Origin: Owenia fusiformis
Lineage: Eukaryota > Annelida > Polychaeta > Sabellida > Oweniidae
Length of the DNA: 64,000 nt
Assembly (NCBI GenBank): GCA_903813345.2
Contig: CAIIXF020000003.1
Coordinates: 6,779,815 to 6,843,814 of the forward strand
Direction of reading: 5' to 3'
Shown here: in pieces, positions 43,817-55,132 of the stretch
Numbering within the stretch: position 1 is the first letter of the stretch
Layout of the letters: each line of letters opens with the position of its first letter
Made by a program: the position numbers and the translations under genes
The notes under the pieces: model-generated
Told to the model about the DNA's origin: nothing
Databases searched by the model: none
The model's input: the letters and a program-made list of their open reading frames with translations, nothing else

Positions 43817-46800
43817 TCAGAGTCTATGAGGGGGTACACCGCGGTTGTGCCTTACGGGATATCTTTGGTGTTGTTCAGGTATTTCATCCTCCTCATTTCT
43901 TAATGGGATATTGGGGTGGTATTCCTGATTACGCTGAGGCTGGGGTGGTTGGCGAGATGCTGGTATTGGGTCAGGGTTTTGTAGTAGGGGTTTGAAGAAT
44001 GATGAATTCCTTGTTCGTGTGATGTCATCATTCTTGGCGGTGATAGTGCTTCCTCTGACTTTGGTAACTGTCATAGGTTTGGGGATATATTTTGGTATAA
44101 GTTTGCCTTTCTTGGTGTCCTTGCAAAGTACCTTGTCGCCAACTTTGATGGTATGTTGTTTTATCGACCTGTGATTCTCGGCATTTGTTTTCATTGCAGC
44201 CTTTCGTTTTTGGTCTGCAGTGCGGAGAGGGTGGTCAATCTCTGGGTTTGGGGTAGGTCCAAGATCAGGGATGCCTATGTACATTTTGCGATTGAACATA
44301 GCTTCATAGGGGGATATTCCAGTGGTAGAGTGGGGTGTTGCATTGTGGTTACGTAGCCATCTAAATAGTTGCTGTTTCCAGTTTTGGCCTTCTACGATTG
44401 CTGCCTGGGCTACTTTGTTGATGTTTTTCATGATTGACTCAACGCTGCCATTACTTTCTGGCCAGAGTGGTGTGACTCTGTGGTGGTTGATTCCATTGTG
44501 AGTCATAAATTTGGCGAATTCATGACTATCGAAGGGTGGGCCATTGTCGCTTTTCAGATTGCGGGGTGTTCCAAAAGAGCTGAACATTCTGTCCATTTTG
44601 GGTATAACTGCTCTTGATGATGTGCTTGTGGTTATAGCAATGTCCAAATATCTTGAGTAGTCATCTTTTACAACTAGGACATACTCATTGGATGGGTAGG
44701 GTCCAGAGAAGTCAACTGATAAGTTTGTCCATGGGGCAGGTGGTAGCTCGCTCATCTTGATGGGGTCACGGGGAGGGTTTGTTGTGGTTGCCTGGCAGGG
44801 AATACACGTTTTAACTTTGTGTTCTACCTGTTCATTAAGGTACGGGAACCAAACTTTGGTACGCAACAACGATTTTGTCTTTGTAGCTCCTTGATGACCT
44901 GCGTGTGCTAATTCAATAGCCTTGGATTGAAGATTCTCTGGTAGGACAAGGAGGTTTCCTCTTATGATGATGTCGTCCTGTGTAACAGATAGTTCGTCTC
45001 TCACCTTGGCATATATTGCCATGTGACGTAGGTTCACAGCTTGATCAGGGGGTTGTTGTGAGATATGCCACTGGTTGGACGTGATTATCTGACGCAGCCA
45101 CTTGAGGGTAGGGTCAGTGGTACTGGCTGATTTGACCTCAGCTAAGGTCATGGCCTTGGGTATATCATACTCAGAGACTAGGTTCAGATAGCTCTCTGCG
45201 ATTTGTGATAATTGCTCATTACCAGATGTGGGTAGGGGGTGTCTGGATAGGTAATCAGCAGGGTTGTTGTTTCCAGGTTTGTATACAACAGTAAACGTAT
45301 AGTCCTGTAGTCTCAGCATCCATCTTTGTATGCGTGGAGGGGGGTTAGCTCCAGGGTTACTGAACATGGGGACTAATGGCTTGTGGTCTGTGGTTATGGT
45401 GAACGGCTTTCCAAGCAGATATAGACGGTTAGATTCTATACCCCAGCATGCACCAAGGGCCTCACGCTCGGTCTGTGAGTATCTGGCTTCAACGGGGGTC
45501 AGGGATCTGCTTCCGTAGTGGATGATTTTACCATTTTGAGATAATATGGCTGATAGTCCAACTGGGGATGCATCAACATGCACTATGGTATCCAACTGGG
45601 GGTCAAAGTAAGCCATACAGGTTTCAGATTTGAGGGCGGCTTTGGTTGCATCAAAAGCCTGTTGGTGGGTGGGGGTCCATGTCCATTTGACATGCTTCAG
45701 GGTGAGGTCACGAAGGGGTTTGGTTATGGTTGCTAGATCCTTCATGAATCGTGCGCAGTAGTTGATCATTCCAAGATATGATCTAACTTCGCCAGCATTG
45801 GTAGGTTGGGCCATGTTTAGGATAGAGGCCACTTTTACGGGGTCGGGTTTGACGCCATCTTTGGTGAAAAGGTGTCCAAAGAATGATATTTCACTTTTGC
45901 TGAACTCACATTTTTGGGAGTTTATTGTGAGATTGTTCTCATCCAAGCGTTGTAGTACAGCCTTCAGTGCACGATTGTGGTCATCAGTGGTTTTTCCGAA
46001 TATGAATATGTCGTCACTGATGTTGATTTGATTAGGTATGCCTTGTAGGACTTGACGCACTAGATCCTGGAAAACCTCACTGGCGCTACATATTCCAAAG
46101 TTCAGCCTTTTATAGCGGTATAGGCCACAGTGCGTCTGAAATGTGGTAATGTATCGTGACTCAGGATTTAGCTCTATTTGGTGATATCCTTTGTTGAGGT
46201 CAATTTTGGAGAACGTGGTCGCGCCATTGACCTGGCGTATGATATCATCCATGGTGGGTGTGAAATGACGTGTTCTCATGATGGCGGTATTCGCGGACCT
46301 CATATCAGTACAGATTCTGATTTGATCCGACTGTTTCTTGTTAACGATAACGATAGGTGATACCCATGGGGTAGGGCCGTCAACTGGTTCGATGATATCA
46401 TGTGATAGGAGACTTTCGATTTCAGCCTCTACTTTTCCACGAAGATGAAAGGGAGTTCGGTTGTGTGTTTGGGCAACAGGGGGTACGGTTTTATCAATGT
46501 GTAGTTTCACTTGTTTGTCCTTTAGTTTCCCTATTCCCGTTAAGATGGAGCTGTGGTTGTTTAAGATATCCTGAATAACTGAGGGTGTCCCAGCATGGTT
46601 GAGGTTGTAGGTTATGTTGATGAGCTCCAGCTGTCTTGCAGCTTCATAGGATAGGATGGGTGTTATAGAGGGGTCATCTATAACATGGATGGTGGTAGTA
46701 ATAGTTATGCTTCCATAGCTAAGGGAGGTCTTGAAGCTTCCCATAAAACTCAGGGGTTCCTTTCCTGCAAAGGCATACACAGGGGATCTGATTGGTGCCA

Positions 46801-47794
46801 GTTGTGGTTCTGGGTGTAGATTCTGCAGTGTCTGGTTATTGATCACATTAACAGAGGATCCTGTATCCAGCAGGAAATTGATATCCAGGTTATCCAATTT
46901 CAGGGTGATATGTGGGCATCTGGGTGAGGATTTGAGAGGAAATGCGTAGTCTGCAGACGGGTTAATGGGTGCTTCGTCTGGATTGGCCATGTGCTCAGTG
47001 ACCTGTCTGACCTTCTGGCTTTGGCTAGGGGCTGGTTTCTGCCCTGATCTACACATCTTCGAAAAATGGTTCATCCTCCCGCATTGCCCGCAGTGCTTTC
47101 CTTTTGCTGGGCATGTAGATGTGTGGGGGTACGGTCCGCCGCATAGTCCACAAGTAGATGATTTCTGGTTGGTTGAGGTAGTTGAGGTTACATTGTTATT
47201 CCTTTGGCGATATGCCTGCTTATGTAGTGCATTAATGTCCTCTTTTGTGGTTTTTGTTATGTCCTCTGCTTGGGACGATGATTGGATTTGGTACCTGGCG
47301 TAGTCCAGTAATTTCTTGAGGTCCCAATTGTTTGACGGATTTAGTGCCTTTTTTCGCAAGGTGTCGTCAGTGGTGCCGACGATGATTTGCCGTTTCACCT
47401 CGATATCCTCCTGGTCGTTGAAGTCGCAGTTTACGCTTTGTGATCTCAGGCGTGTGTAAAACTGCATGATGGTTTCAGATTCCTCTTGTTTGAGCAGCCT
47501 GAATGATATAATTTCAAAGTCAATATTCTTCCTTGGTTCGAAATACTCCAAGAGGTTCTGTTTTGCTGATTCGAAGTCATCATCCGATCCAGTGTTTCCC
47601 AATGTTTCGAATAGATCGTGGAGTTGAGGACCTCCAAAATGCAATAGCATTGCCCTTTGCCTTTTTGCATTGGTAATGTTTTCAGCAACTAGAAACGTCT
47701 CAAATCGCCGAATCCATTTCTTCCAAGCGGTGGATGCGTTGGTTTGGTGGATGTCAAATGGTGGGAACGTGATGCCGTTACTCCTCGTCGCCAT
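43817..47794 (-). CDS. Gag-pol polyprotein of the Ty3/gypsy element
   Basis: 1325 codons in a single frame. Gag capsid-like region about 20-180; two zinc knuckles at 215-228 (non-standard spacing, CGLCGGPYPHTSTC) and 235-248 (CGQCGRMNHFSKMC); aspartic protease with DTG at 310-312. The reverse transcriptase has ISDD at 592-595 in place of the usual YxDD. RNase H has D741, E778 and D803. The integrase zinc finger is H964, H967, C997 and C1000, with catalytic D1028, D1083 and E1119, then a GPY/F-like C-terminal module (KVGDKVLCK). Gag and pol are fused with no frameshift. The ATG is the first triplet after the 5' LTR. No stop interrupts the frame, so the copy may be active. Confidence 0.96.
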   Translation of the reverse strand: MATRSNGITFPPFDIHQTNASTAWKKWIRRFETFLVAENITNAKRQRAMLLHFGGPQLHDLFETLGNTGSDDDFESAKQNLLEYFEPRKNIDFEIISFRLLKQEESETIMQFYTRLRSQSVNCDFNDQEDIEVKRQIIVGTTDDTLRKKALNPSNNWDLKKLLDYARYQIQSSSQAEDITKTTKEDINALHKQAYRQRNNNVTSTTSTNQKSSTCGLCGGPYPHTSTCPAKGKHCGQCGRMNHFSKMCRSGQKPAPSQSQKVRQVTEHMANPDEAPINPSADYAFPLKSSPRCPHITLKLDNLDINFLLDTGSSVNVINNQTLQNLHPEPQLAPIRSPVYAFAGKEPLSFMGSFKTSLSYGSITITTTIHVIDDPSITPILSYEAARQLELINITYNLNHAGTPSVIQDILNNHSSILTGIGKLKDKQVKLHIDKTVPPVAQTHNRTPFHLRGKVEAEIESLLSHDIIEPVDGPTPWVSPIVIVNKKQSDQIRICTDMRSANTAIMRTRHFTPTMDDIIRQVNGATTFSKIDLNKGYHQIELNPESRYITTFQTHCGLYRYKRLNFGICSASEVFQDLVRQVLQGIPNQINISDDIFIFGKTTDDHNRALKAVLQRLDENNLTINSQKCEFSKSEISFFGHLFTKDGVKPDPVKVASILNMAQPTNAGEVRSYLGMINYCARFMKDLATITKPLRDLTLKHVKWTWTPTHQQAFDATKAALKSETCMAYFDPQLDTIVHVDASPVGLSAILSQNGKIIHYGSRSLTPVEARYSQTEREALGACWGIESNRLYLLGKPFTITTDHKPLVPMFSNPGANPPPRIQRWMLRLQDYTFTVVYKPGNNNPADYLSRHPLPTSGNEQLSQIAESYLNLVSEYDIPKAMTLAEVKSASTTDPTLKWLRQIITSNQWHISQQPPDQAVNLRHMAIYAKVRDELSVTQDDIIIRGNLLVLPENLQSKAIELAHAGHQGATKTKSLLRTKVWFPYLNEQVEHKVKTCIPCQATTTNPPRDPIKMSELPPAPWTNLSVDFSGPYPSNEYVLVVKDDYSRYLDIAITTSTSSRAVIPKMDRMFSSFGTPRNLKSDNGPPFDSHEFAKFMTHNGINHHRVTPLWPESNGSVESIMKNINKVAQAAIVEGQNWKQQLFRWLRNHNATPHSTTGISPYEAMFNRKMYIGIPDLGPTPNPEIDHPLRTADQKRKAAMKTNAENHRSIKQHTIKVGDKVLCKDTKKGKLIPKYIPKPMTVTKVRGSTITAKNDDITRTRNSSFFKPLLQNPDPIPASRQPPQPQRNQEYHPNIPLRNEEDEIPEQHQRYPVRHNRGVPPHRL
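47782..47793 (-). other. Primer binding site (tRNA-Ser), overlapping the start codon
   Basis: On the minus strand the LTR ends CATTACA and is followed by A then TGGCGACGAGGA. From memory, those 12 nt are complementary to the 3' end (UCCUCGUCG plus CCA) of metazoan tRNA-Ser(GCU). The T of the TGG is the second base of the gag-pol ATG. Confidence 0.75.
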
Positions 47795-48017
47795 TGTAAT
47801 GATCTGATAGATCGGTAGATATTGATTGGTTATTGGTTATTGATGTGAGTCTATAGAATATAATAATGACAAGCACAAGATGTAGTGTGTTCACTCATGG
47901 TGTATATTCTTATAACTGATGAACCAGGATGTCTCCTGGTAAGATGATACATATGGGTACATGTGGTCAGTGGTCAGTTAGTACAACATATGGTATTATA
48001 TAAATGAGGTCATTACA
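47795..48017 (-). repeat. 5' LTR of the Ty3/gypsy element
   Basis: 223 bp, the promoter-bearing LTR in minus orientation. It ends directly at the ATG of gag-pol, so no untranslated leader exists beyond the LTR. Confidence 0.96.
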
Positions 48018-49039
48018 CACATCTTTATACCTATTATTTCTTCAAAACATTGTAGAGTCATGATTTTCATCGATTTGTCAAATATCAGTACCTTATCGCA
48101 GATCGTCTTTGGTTTATTCTAGTGAGTCGTGACAGTATATTATTTTTCTATGCTTCATGTAGTTTATCATTTTAAAGCTGTTATGAAACAGAACTGGGTT
48201 ATTAAACATTTATCAACTGAATCTCGGGTAATAAAAATTATTTATTCCTGAATATGGAATTTAGTTGACGGAACAAACCGTTCTTGCGTCATCTTATGAC
48301 ATCGCTATATTTTCATAATATATGCAAATTAGGCAAAAACAGTATATGAGCAATCCCCCTTAGTATGGCCTATAATATATAATAAAAATTATTCAAGTTA
48401 AAAGTTTATTTGTTATAGATTACATATTTCAATTAAACATCATTTCGACATAATTTTCCGAGATTTTCCACGATTCCTGGAATTTTTGGCTCGGCATCGC
48501 AAACTTTAGCATAATCTAGTTACACCAAATCTTCCTTATACCCATCATGTAATATACCATTTTAAAGCTTAAATCAAGAAGAACAAATCCATGTTTTTCA
48601 AAATTGCAATAATTGAACAGTATTTGAGAAAAACTGTATTGACTGTAGAGATATGACTCAATTTAATGAAATAAAATGCTCAATTTCAGCCTTGTGACGT
48701 CACTATGACATCATTATTTTTGCATAATTTATGCAAATTAGGTAAAAATGAGAAATATGGGTAATTCTCTTCATTTTGATATATGACAGTCATATATTTG
48801 TATAATATTGAATAAAAAGCATTTAAATTAATATTTAATGCACATTTCACCATTTTTAACCACTTTAAGGATCAGGCGTTAAGGAGTTAAAAAATGATTT
48901 GATTTTATCTCTATGGTGATTTACTAATTTACTTTTTTCAGCTGTTTGTTGAACATTAAGTGAGCAGGTAAACTGTCTGATCCCAGCTAACAAAATAACC
49001 TGTGAGTCTCAGATCTCTTTAGATGTGGTCATATTTAGA

Positions 49040-49195
49040 AATGCAAAATACAACAAAAATGCTGAAATAAGCATGGAATAAAGTAAACAGGCATGTAGGG
49101 GACACTCTAAATTGTATAAAAATGTAAAAAATTCAGATAGTTTATTCAAATTTTGAAGAGAAATTGAGCAAAATATAAAGCAGACGGATTTTAAA
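49040..49195 (-). repeat. Dispersed ~170-bp repeat family, copy 3
   Basis: Reverse orientation: GGAATAAAGTAAACAGGCAT, CACTCTAAATTGTATAAAAA and TTATTCAAATTTTGAAGAGA, ending GCAGACGG. Confidence 0.85.
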
Positions 49196-49499
49196 CATGC
49201 ATGATGCGAGTGATATTTTGCAGGGGTGAGGAGTCCATGCATCACCTGTGCTAGGAGATAACTCATGCTCATCTTTCTGTTGTCAGAGGTCAAATGGAAT
49301 CATCTCAGAGGGCATGGGAAGTCTCAACTAGAAAAATAAAACAAATTCCAAAAGAAAACATTAAAACAACAGTAACTCAGAGTTTTCATCAAAGAGTTTC
49401 CAAGAACTTTTTTGTGAATGAAATTTCTTAATTGCGTAATTATTGCCAAAATGCTTTAGATGTTTTAGGATGTTCCTGGGGTCAAAAGATCACTGTCCT

Positions 49500-49650
49500 C
49501 TTGCATGGTAAAAAGCCGTCTGCTTATTATTTTACTCGATTCCTCTTCAAAGTTTGAATAACCTATCCAATTTTTTACATTTTTACACAATTTAGAGTAT
49601 CCACTACATGCCTGTTTACTTAATTCCTTGCTAATTTCACTGATTTTTTT
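49500..49650 (+). repeat. Dispersed ~170-bp repeat family, copy 4
   Basis: AAAAAGCCGTCTGCTTATT, AAAGTTTGAATAACC, ACACAATTTAGAGTATCCAC and CATGCCTGTTTACTTAATTC. It lies about 300 bp from copy 3, in the opposite orientation. Confidence 0.85.
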
Positions 49651-52579
49651 TTATTTCCTATTGCAACAAGAGATTTAATACCCAAGGGGAACTATTATAG
49701 GGTTGATTCTCTCGGAAAATATAAAACAGGGGAGGTGTACATTGGGCATTATAGGGGAGGCTATTACCCAGGGATCATTATTATTAAATATGTTATGGAA
49801 GTGATGGTTTGACATCAGTTGCAGGCCTGTCAACTGTCCCGCAATTTGCGTATTTGTCACGCATTTGCTGAGGAAATTGAGGTCATGCCAGTTTTTTTCA
49901 CACAAATACGCATTCATTCTGATTATTGTCAAGCAAAAATATTTATGGAGAACAATATAAAAAAACTAATGCCGAAACATCAAAAAACGAATACTGATAA
50001 AATTAAATGCAGTTTGTTCAAAATTTTCATGCGATTTGCGTATATGTCTCGCATTTTTCCGGCCCATACCCTGAGTAAGATGGAAATGAAGAGGTAGGGT
50101 CTCGTGATCCGACTCATCCGAATGCTACTGGGATCTGTCAAAGGTGTTCTGATTAGCAGGTGTTCACATTTTACAGGTGTTCACAGGGAATGTTCGGTCC
50201 TGGGATTTCTATTGTCATTGATAGTTTTACATATTTCATGACTAGACATTATTCCCTTGACTTAAACAAAACAATTGTTGATTTCTCAGTCAAATAAAAT
50301 TGTATACCTCATCATTTAACTTTCAAAGTACTGTTGACTTCATATTCTGGTTTACCAGACTCCATCTTATCTGCTGCTTATTTGGAGAGTTCAAGAAAAA
50401 AGGGGCACAAGTATCTTGATGTTGACCCCAGTCTCAGTCAATAGTACTTTCAAGGCTACTTTCGATGGGTTCCTGTTAACCTTGAAAGAGGTCTACAATT
50501 TTAAGAAAGCATTATATTTACTTCATTCATTTACCCAAAGAGCATTGTAAAAGCAGGGGGAAGGGTTTAGTTAAGGTATGTCCTTACAAAGGTGAACTGG
50601 GAATATTGTGAACCCCCATTTTTATTGTAGAAACCAGTTTGTTTACTAATCTAGTTTGCATCCTTTCTACTTTATTTTGCATTTTATACAGATGTTCATT
50701 CAGTGAAGAAAACCACATTATAACAACATATGTAATTATTTTACCCAAGGAGGTGCCTCCACCTATATTATATTTTGAGAATTAACAGTTTCTAAAATTG
50801 CTTTTATGTAAGTACGATTAGAATTCTACGCTGCATTTTAGAGAAGAGAAAAAAATCTGTAAAACACATGGAATCATGTTTTGGTGGGTTTAATGGCATA
50901 TAATGCTAATTTGTTTTTCCCCTAATGTAACATTTTCCACAGTCAAAACAAGTATGATAAATGAGATTTTTTTGATTTTTTTTTAATTCTTGTAAGACAG
51001 ATGTATATATTGAAAACTATTTAATTGCTTATTGATTTAAATATTTTAATTGCTTGTTTTGGTAACAATAAATACAGGGTTATAGTTAGATGACTTGATC
51101 ATTTATGATCATTTTTTAAGATCAAAGGTACAGGTGTTACGATCCCTGTGGATCCAAAGAAGATCACAGGGATCCAATGTTAACAATTAATCGTAATTGA
51201 AAATGCCTTTTAAATCATTAGAATTGAATAATTACTATGCATTTAATTTAATTGCATTGATCATTTTTAGATCTTCTTCGATCATAATTACTATTGAATT
51301 ACATTGATCATTTTTGATCTTTTTCGATCATAATTACTATTATAATTACATTGATCACTTTTGATCTTTTTCATCATTTCTATTAATTGGAGACTACTAT
51401 TAATGTGATCGTTTTAGATTATTGTTTTCAACTTTGTTTATAACATTCTGCCAAAGTACTTAAAGAATTATTTACTTATCCTCAAAATATAATAGGCAAA
51501 TGGAAAGCGATAAGGGGAAAATTATTTTGTATTAATCTCCCCCTAAAGGTAATTAAATGTGGATAGAGGCTGATGAAAAACTCTGCCACCAAATTTACTT
51601 TTTGTAGGGAGGGGCAGAAAATGTAAACTTAGGTACTTGGTCACCTATATAGAAATCAGGATACATCCCGACTGATGGAATCTCTTCCCCTGAAGGTCCA
51701 GCGTATCGCAGTCACACTTATGTACAAGTTAATAACATGTTTAAAACTATTAATTTAACCAATTTACTACCATTATAGAAAACAGATGGTCCCCATGTTT
51801 TATTATATGCGATATTATATTGTTTATTAAATGATAATTATTGGTCTAGCTCTAGGGATGCGTTTTATCTCATCAGTTTTATGTCAAAAACATCTTAAGT
51901 GGATCATTTTGAAATTTCATTCTTAAATATTCATTGGGGAAGGACTGCTATGTATGGATTGGTGGGCTTTTTGGCCGGAATATATTTCATTTCAGAATGG
52001 CTTGCATGTGTTCTAATGTGCTTCTTGATCTAAAAGGTTTATTGAAATCATAGCATAGTTTCACAAATCGTTTTTTTATTGTTGAATGTTGATTTTTTCC
52101 TTTGATTTTCTCACATTGCCCCTTGTGATCCACATCCCAAAATTATATCATCAACACGCTGCATCATAACATAATTTTTTTTTCTTGATCTCGTACCCAT
52201 TTCTCACATAATTTATAAAATCCTATTTCTTATAGCCGTATCTAAATATAATCTGAAATAGTCAAGTCTTAACAGTTGGAGACCAAAATGATACAAAACA
52301 ATGTGTGACAAAAATACACAATTTTTTGCAACACATTTTTTTATTTCATGTTTTCACTTCCTTAATATACCTGTGTCTTAGTTCATAAACATCATTTCAA
52401 CAGGTGGTAATTCAAACATTACAGAACCTATGGTTTCATAGCTATGGGCAAGAGGAACCACCACTTTGTGAGTGACCATGGGCAATTGGTGTTATAATTT
52501 GTAATTCTCTCAGTATGGTATCTAAATGATGTACAGTAAAGATTAGACAACCCCAAAGGCACAAAACTCATTTTAAAAT
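49651..52579. other. No gene seen; repeat remnants
   Basis: 49825-50075 has 'CTGTC(AACTGT)CCCGCAATTTGCG' and 'ATGCGATTTGCGTATATGTC' segments that look like a decayed dispersed element. 50105-50200 has 'GGTGTTCTGATTAGCAGG' remnants related to the CTGAACACCT family. The rest is AT-rich and non-coding. Confidence 0.45.
51130..51380. repeat. GATC-rich inverted and tandem repeat block
   Basis: An inverted repeat GATCCCTGTG ... CACAGGGATC (51140-51175) is followed by two to three ~52-bp tandem units with TTGATC(A/T)TTTTTGATC and CGATCATAATTACTATT. Confidence 0.75.
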
Positions 52580-52745
52580 GTCGTCTGTTCATGCCTTTTG
52601 CGGAAATTTCTCACTAAAATTTGATTGAAGTGTCAGAAATTTTTGCATTTCTCTATAATTTAGAGTGTTGACTACATCCTGATTTACTTTATTCCTTGCT
52701 AATTCCACTCTATTTTACACTATTTTCCATTTTAAAATATGATCA
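52580..52745 (+). repeat. Dispersed ~170-bp repeat family, copy 5
   Basis: GTCGTCTGTTCATGCC, CACTAAAATTTGATTGAAGT, TATAATTTAGAGTGTTGACT, TTCCTTGCTAATTCCACTCT and TTTTAAAATATGATCAT. Confidence 0.85.
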
Positions 52746-54269
52746 TCATGGAATATTATTCTAGGGTAAAAACACCTTGTAAGTAAAATAGTCTACCAGA
52801 GATTATAATGTCACATACTGAACAGAGGAAATGGTAGAACTGAGCATGAAATGATTACGATCTAGTTTGGAACCTGAACAAGATTACTGTCTTTGAAATA
52901 TTTTGCATTTTAAATACTCCAAAAATGTTTTGGGGTAATCTTTGGAGTATATACAGATACCAGTGCATTTTCAACTGAGAGTTAGGTATTTCGAAATCTT
53001 TAAAACAATGATGGCAGTTTGCATGAGACGAAACTTAATGAAATCTTGTTTTCGAAAAGGATATTAAGTTTATTTTATTAACAGATTAAAAAAACATTAA
53101 TATCTCATGCATCATGCATGTATACTGTATGTTTAAACCCACACTGTTAACAAACTAAAAAAACAAACATTAATAAAACATTATAGTAAATCACTTCCTA
53201 TGTGCCAAATTAAGCAAGATACATCCCCTTATATTCATAATTACATGTTAATTGACAGATGCACCTTTGTGTATATCTAGCACTTCATATCTCAAACTTT
53301 CATAATCACTTAAGGCTGAAATTCTAAAGAAATGTAAAAGTTATAATTTAACAGTGGAATTTGTACCATAAGTGTGGCAGGTATAGGGTGGTACATTCAG
53401 AGTGAGCTATTGTAAAGTTCAGGTGTAATTGTGCACTCTGTAGTTTTCTGTTAGATTATCAGGATTTTTACTAAAGTGGGGTTCAAAATTTTGGACATTT
53501 TCTGAAACTCGAGAAATTTTCAAAACTGGATCTTTGAATTCCAAGTGTTTATAACAACTAAAACTTTGAGAATCAAGGTGCAAAACTTGGTTTTCAACTG
53601 AATGCAATGTGATTTCAAAATCTTTACTCAGTGCAGATTTTCAATTGTCAGCTGGATGTATCCCTTGGTTACTTCATTATTCTAAGGTGCTAGATCATAG
53701 ACATTGATACGAGAGGTCTGCAGCAATGCCCCCCCCCCTTTAGTCCATGTGCCATGTATTAGAAGTCTTTCATTTAATGCTTCCTTCATGTTTTAGGAGT
53801 TCACCTATTTAGGATGGGAAAGGATGTGATCAAGCTTGTACTAGACATCATTTGTTGTATCATTCACTTATTATTCACCATATATTTTGACAATATTTTG
53901 CAACTCTAAAATGGCTTCAATCTAGTCCATTGGTATCCAATTCACTAAAACACTAATTTGATAATTTACATGGTACATGGTAATATCTATGATTTGTGTA
54001 AGGTACTACCCCGAGGTGGACTTTTGTAATGCTACGATGCTACGACGTCTCTTTCCGCAGTCTCCGTACCTCACATGAACCACGCTTTTGTACTTAAACT
54101 TTCACACTCCTATAATTTTACAAATTTTGAATGGTGTTATTATGTTTTTTGAACCCATAAGTGATTAGCTTGTTAGCTTTAGTTAATGGACATGTTCATG
54201 ATGATGTCTTTATTTACTGTATCATTTATACCTTTCAGAAAAATGTTAAGATGGTCAATGTTTCAAATG
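52746..54269. other. No gene seen
   Basis: AT-rich non-coding sequence with short A/T and C runs. A minus-strand open frame near 53419-53607 has no recognisable content. Confidence 0.45.
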
Positions 54270-54415
54270 CAGAATATGATGAAATTAAGAGAAATTAGCA
54301 AGGAATAAATATATAGATATAAAGTTGATACTCAAAATTGTATAAAAATGCAAGAAAATCATTCAGTTTATTCAAATTTTAGAGAGAAATTGAGGGGAAT
54401 AAGCATGAGCAGACG
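54270..54415 (-). repeat. Dispersed ~170-bp repeat family, copy 6
   Basis: Reverse orientation: TTAGCAAGGAATAAA, AAAATTGTATAAAAATGC, CAAATTTTAGAGAGAAATTG, AAGCATGAGCAGACG. Confidence 0.85.
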
Positions 54416-54689
54416 CCACTTTTTGTATATTTTGGGAGAAATTGGTCTGATATTTTAAGCATGAATAGCAAAATAACTAAATAATATAGTTGTCAAAATG
54501 TCTTGAGGGTTAGTATATTTTATTCAAATTTTACTAATCTATTTAGTTAAGTTTGAAAACCTTAACAATAGTTTAATGGATGAGGGGAAATTATGGGCAA
54601 ACTGTTTATATTCCCCATAAGTTCCATACTCTCAAATATAATCACTTTGGATAACACAATTTCTCTCTATATAAAAAAGAAATGTTTAA

Positions 54690-54785
54690 TTTTTTTGAGA
54701 TTGTGTGTGATTGAATGTGTCTTCTTCATGTCTATTTACTTTATTCCATGGTGATTCCACTCATTTTCACCCAGGAAGAATTTTT
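54690..54785 (+). repeat. Dispersed ~170-bp repeat family, partial copy 7
   Basis: Only the second half is recognisable: GTGTCTTCTTCATG then TCTATTTACTTTATTCC, and GATTCCACTCATTTTCAC. Confidence 0.6.
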
Positions 54786-54946
54786 AGAACTCGACCCGTG
54801 GTATTTTATTCCTAGGTAATGTAATAGTATACATTTCAACCTGGTAATACAATATATTTAACTGAACAATAATTTTTCTCATATTTATTTTATGATTTGA
54901 TTTATATCACAATTATTTTTGATTTTATGTTCTAAACCACACAATA

Positions 54947-55132
54947 GAAAGAGGGTGGAACACTTAGGAACAAGATGTCAAAGGTTCAGATTATCTGAAA
55001 GGGTTGCCCAAAATGTTCACATCTTTTTGAATAGGAAGCCAGTTCCATTATCTGACCATGATTTATTTTTCAATCATATAATTGTTGATGATTTATATTT
55101 TAATGTATGCCTGTTGTCATATGAACAACACT
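54947..55132 (+). CDS. Possible internal exon of an unidentified gene
   Basis: An open segment of about 61 codons, KRVEHLGTRCQRFRLSERVA then QNVHIFLNRKPVPLSDHD to LLSYEQHW. An acceptor (ACAATAG) precedes it and a consensus-like donor CACTG|GTGAGC follows. Residue composition looks like a real soluble protein. The acceptor's pyrimidine tract is weak, and I recognise no family. A candidate terminal partner is the acceptor at 57599 (TTCTTTTTAG), whose few codons end in TAA. A chance open frame is the alternative. Confidence 0.35.

Larger units (their letters stand above)
43252..48017 (-). mobile_element. Ty3/gypsy LTR retrotransposon, intact, young (4766 bp)
   Basis: Identical 223-bp LTRs beginning TGTAATGA and ending TCATTACA, target duplication CACAT on both sides (43247-43251, 48018-48022), a primer site complementary to tRNA-Ser, a polypurine tract and one uninterrupted gag-pol frame without env or chromodomain. 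Identical LTRs as read here indicate a recent insertion. The clade is probably Mag-like, judged from the SDD reverse transcriptase box, the AHAGHQG integrase finger and the tRNA-Ser primer. Confidence 0.96.
42233..48886. mobile_element. TTAA-flanked element (~1.9 kb) interrupted by the Ty3/gypsy insertion
   Basis: The ends CTCCTTGACGTCGGATC and the complement of the right end, CTCCTTAACGCCTGATC, form imperfect terminal inverted repeats. TTAA flanks both (42229-42232, 48887-48890). Without the gypsy element the length is about 1.9 kb. It holds two related segments (48280-48420 and 48690-48840, both with ATGCAAATTAGG and GACATC). No coding region is recognisable, so it is non-autonomous. Confidence 0.7.

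Noticed and set aside
44153-47303. Several plus-strand ORFs of 60-112 codons
   Set aside because: Antisense to the gag-pol frame of the Ty3/gypsy element.
49819-50097. 92-codon plus-strand ORF
   Set aside because: Contains a repeated 'GCGATTTGCGTAT' segment typical of a dispersed element. No splice context or domain.
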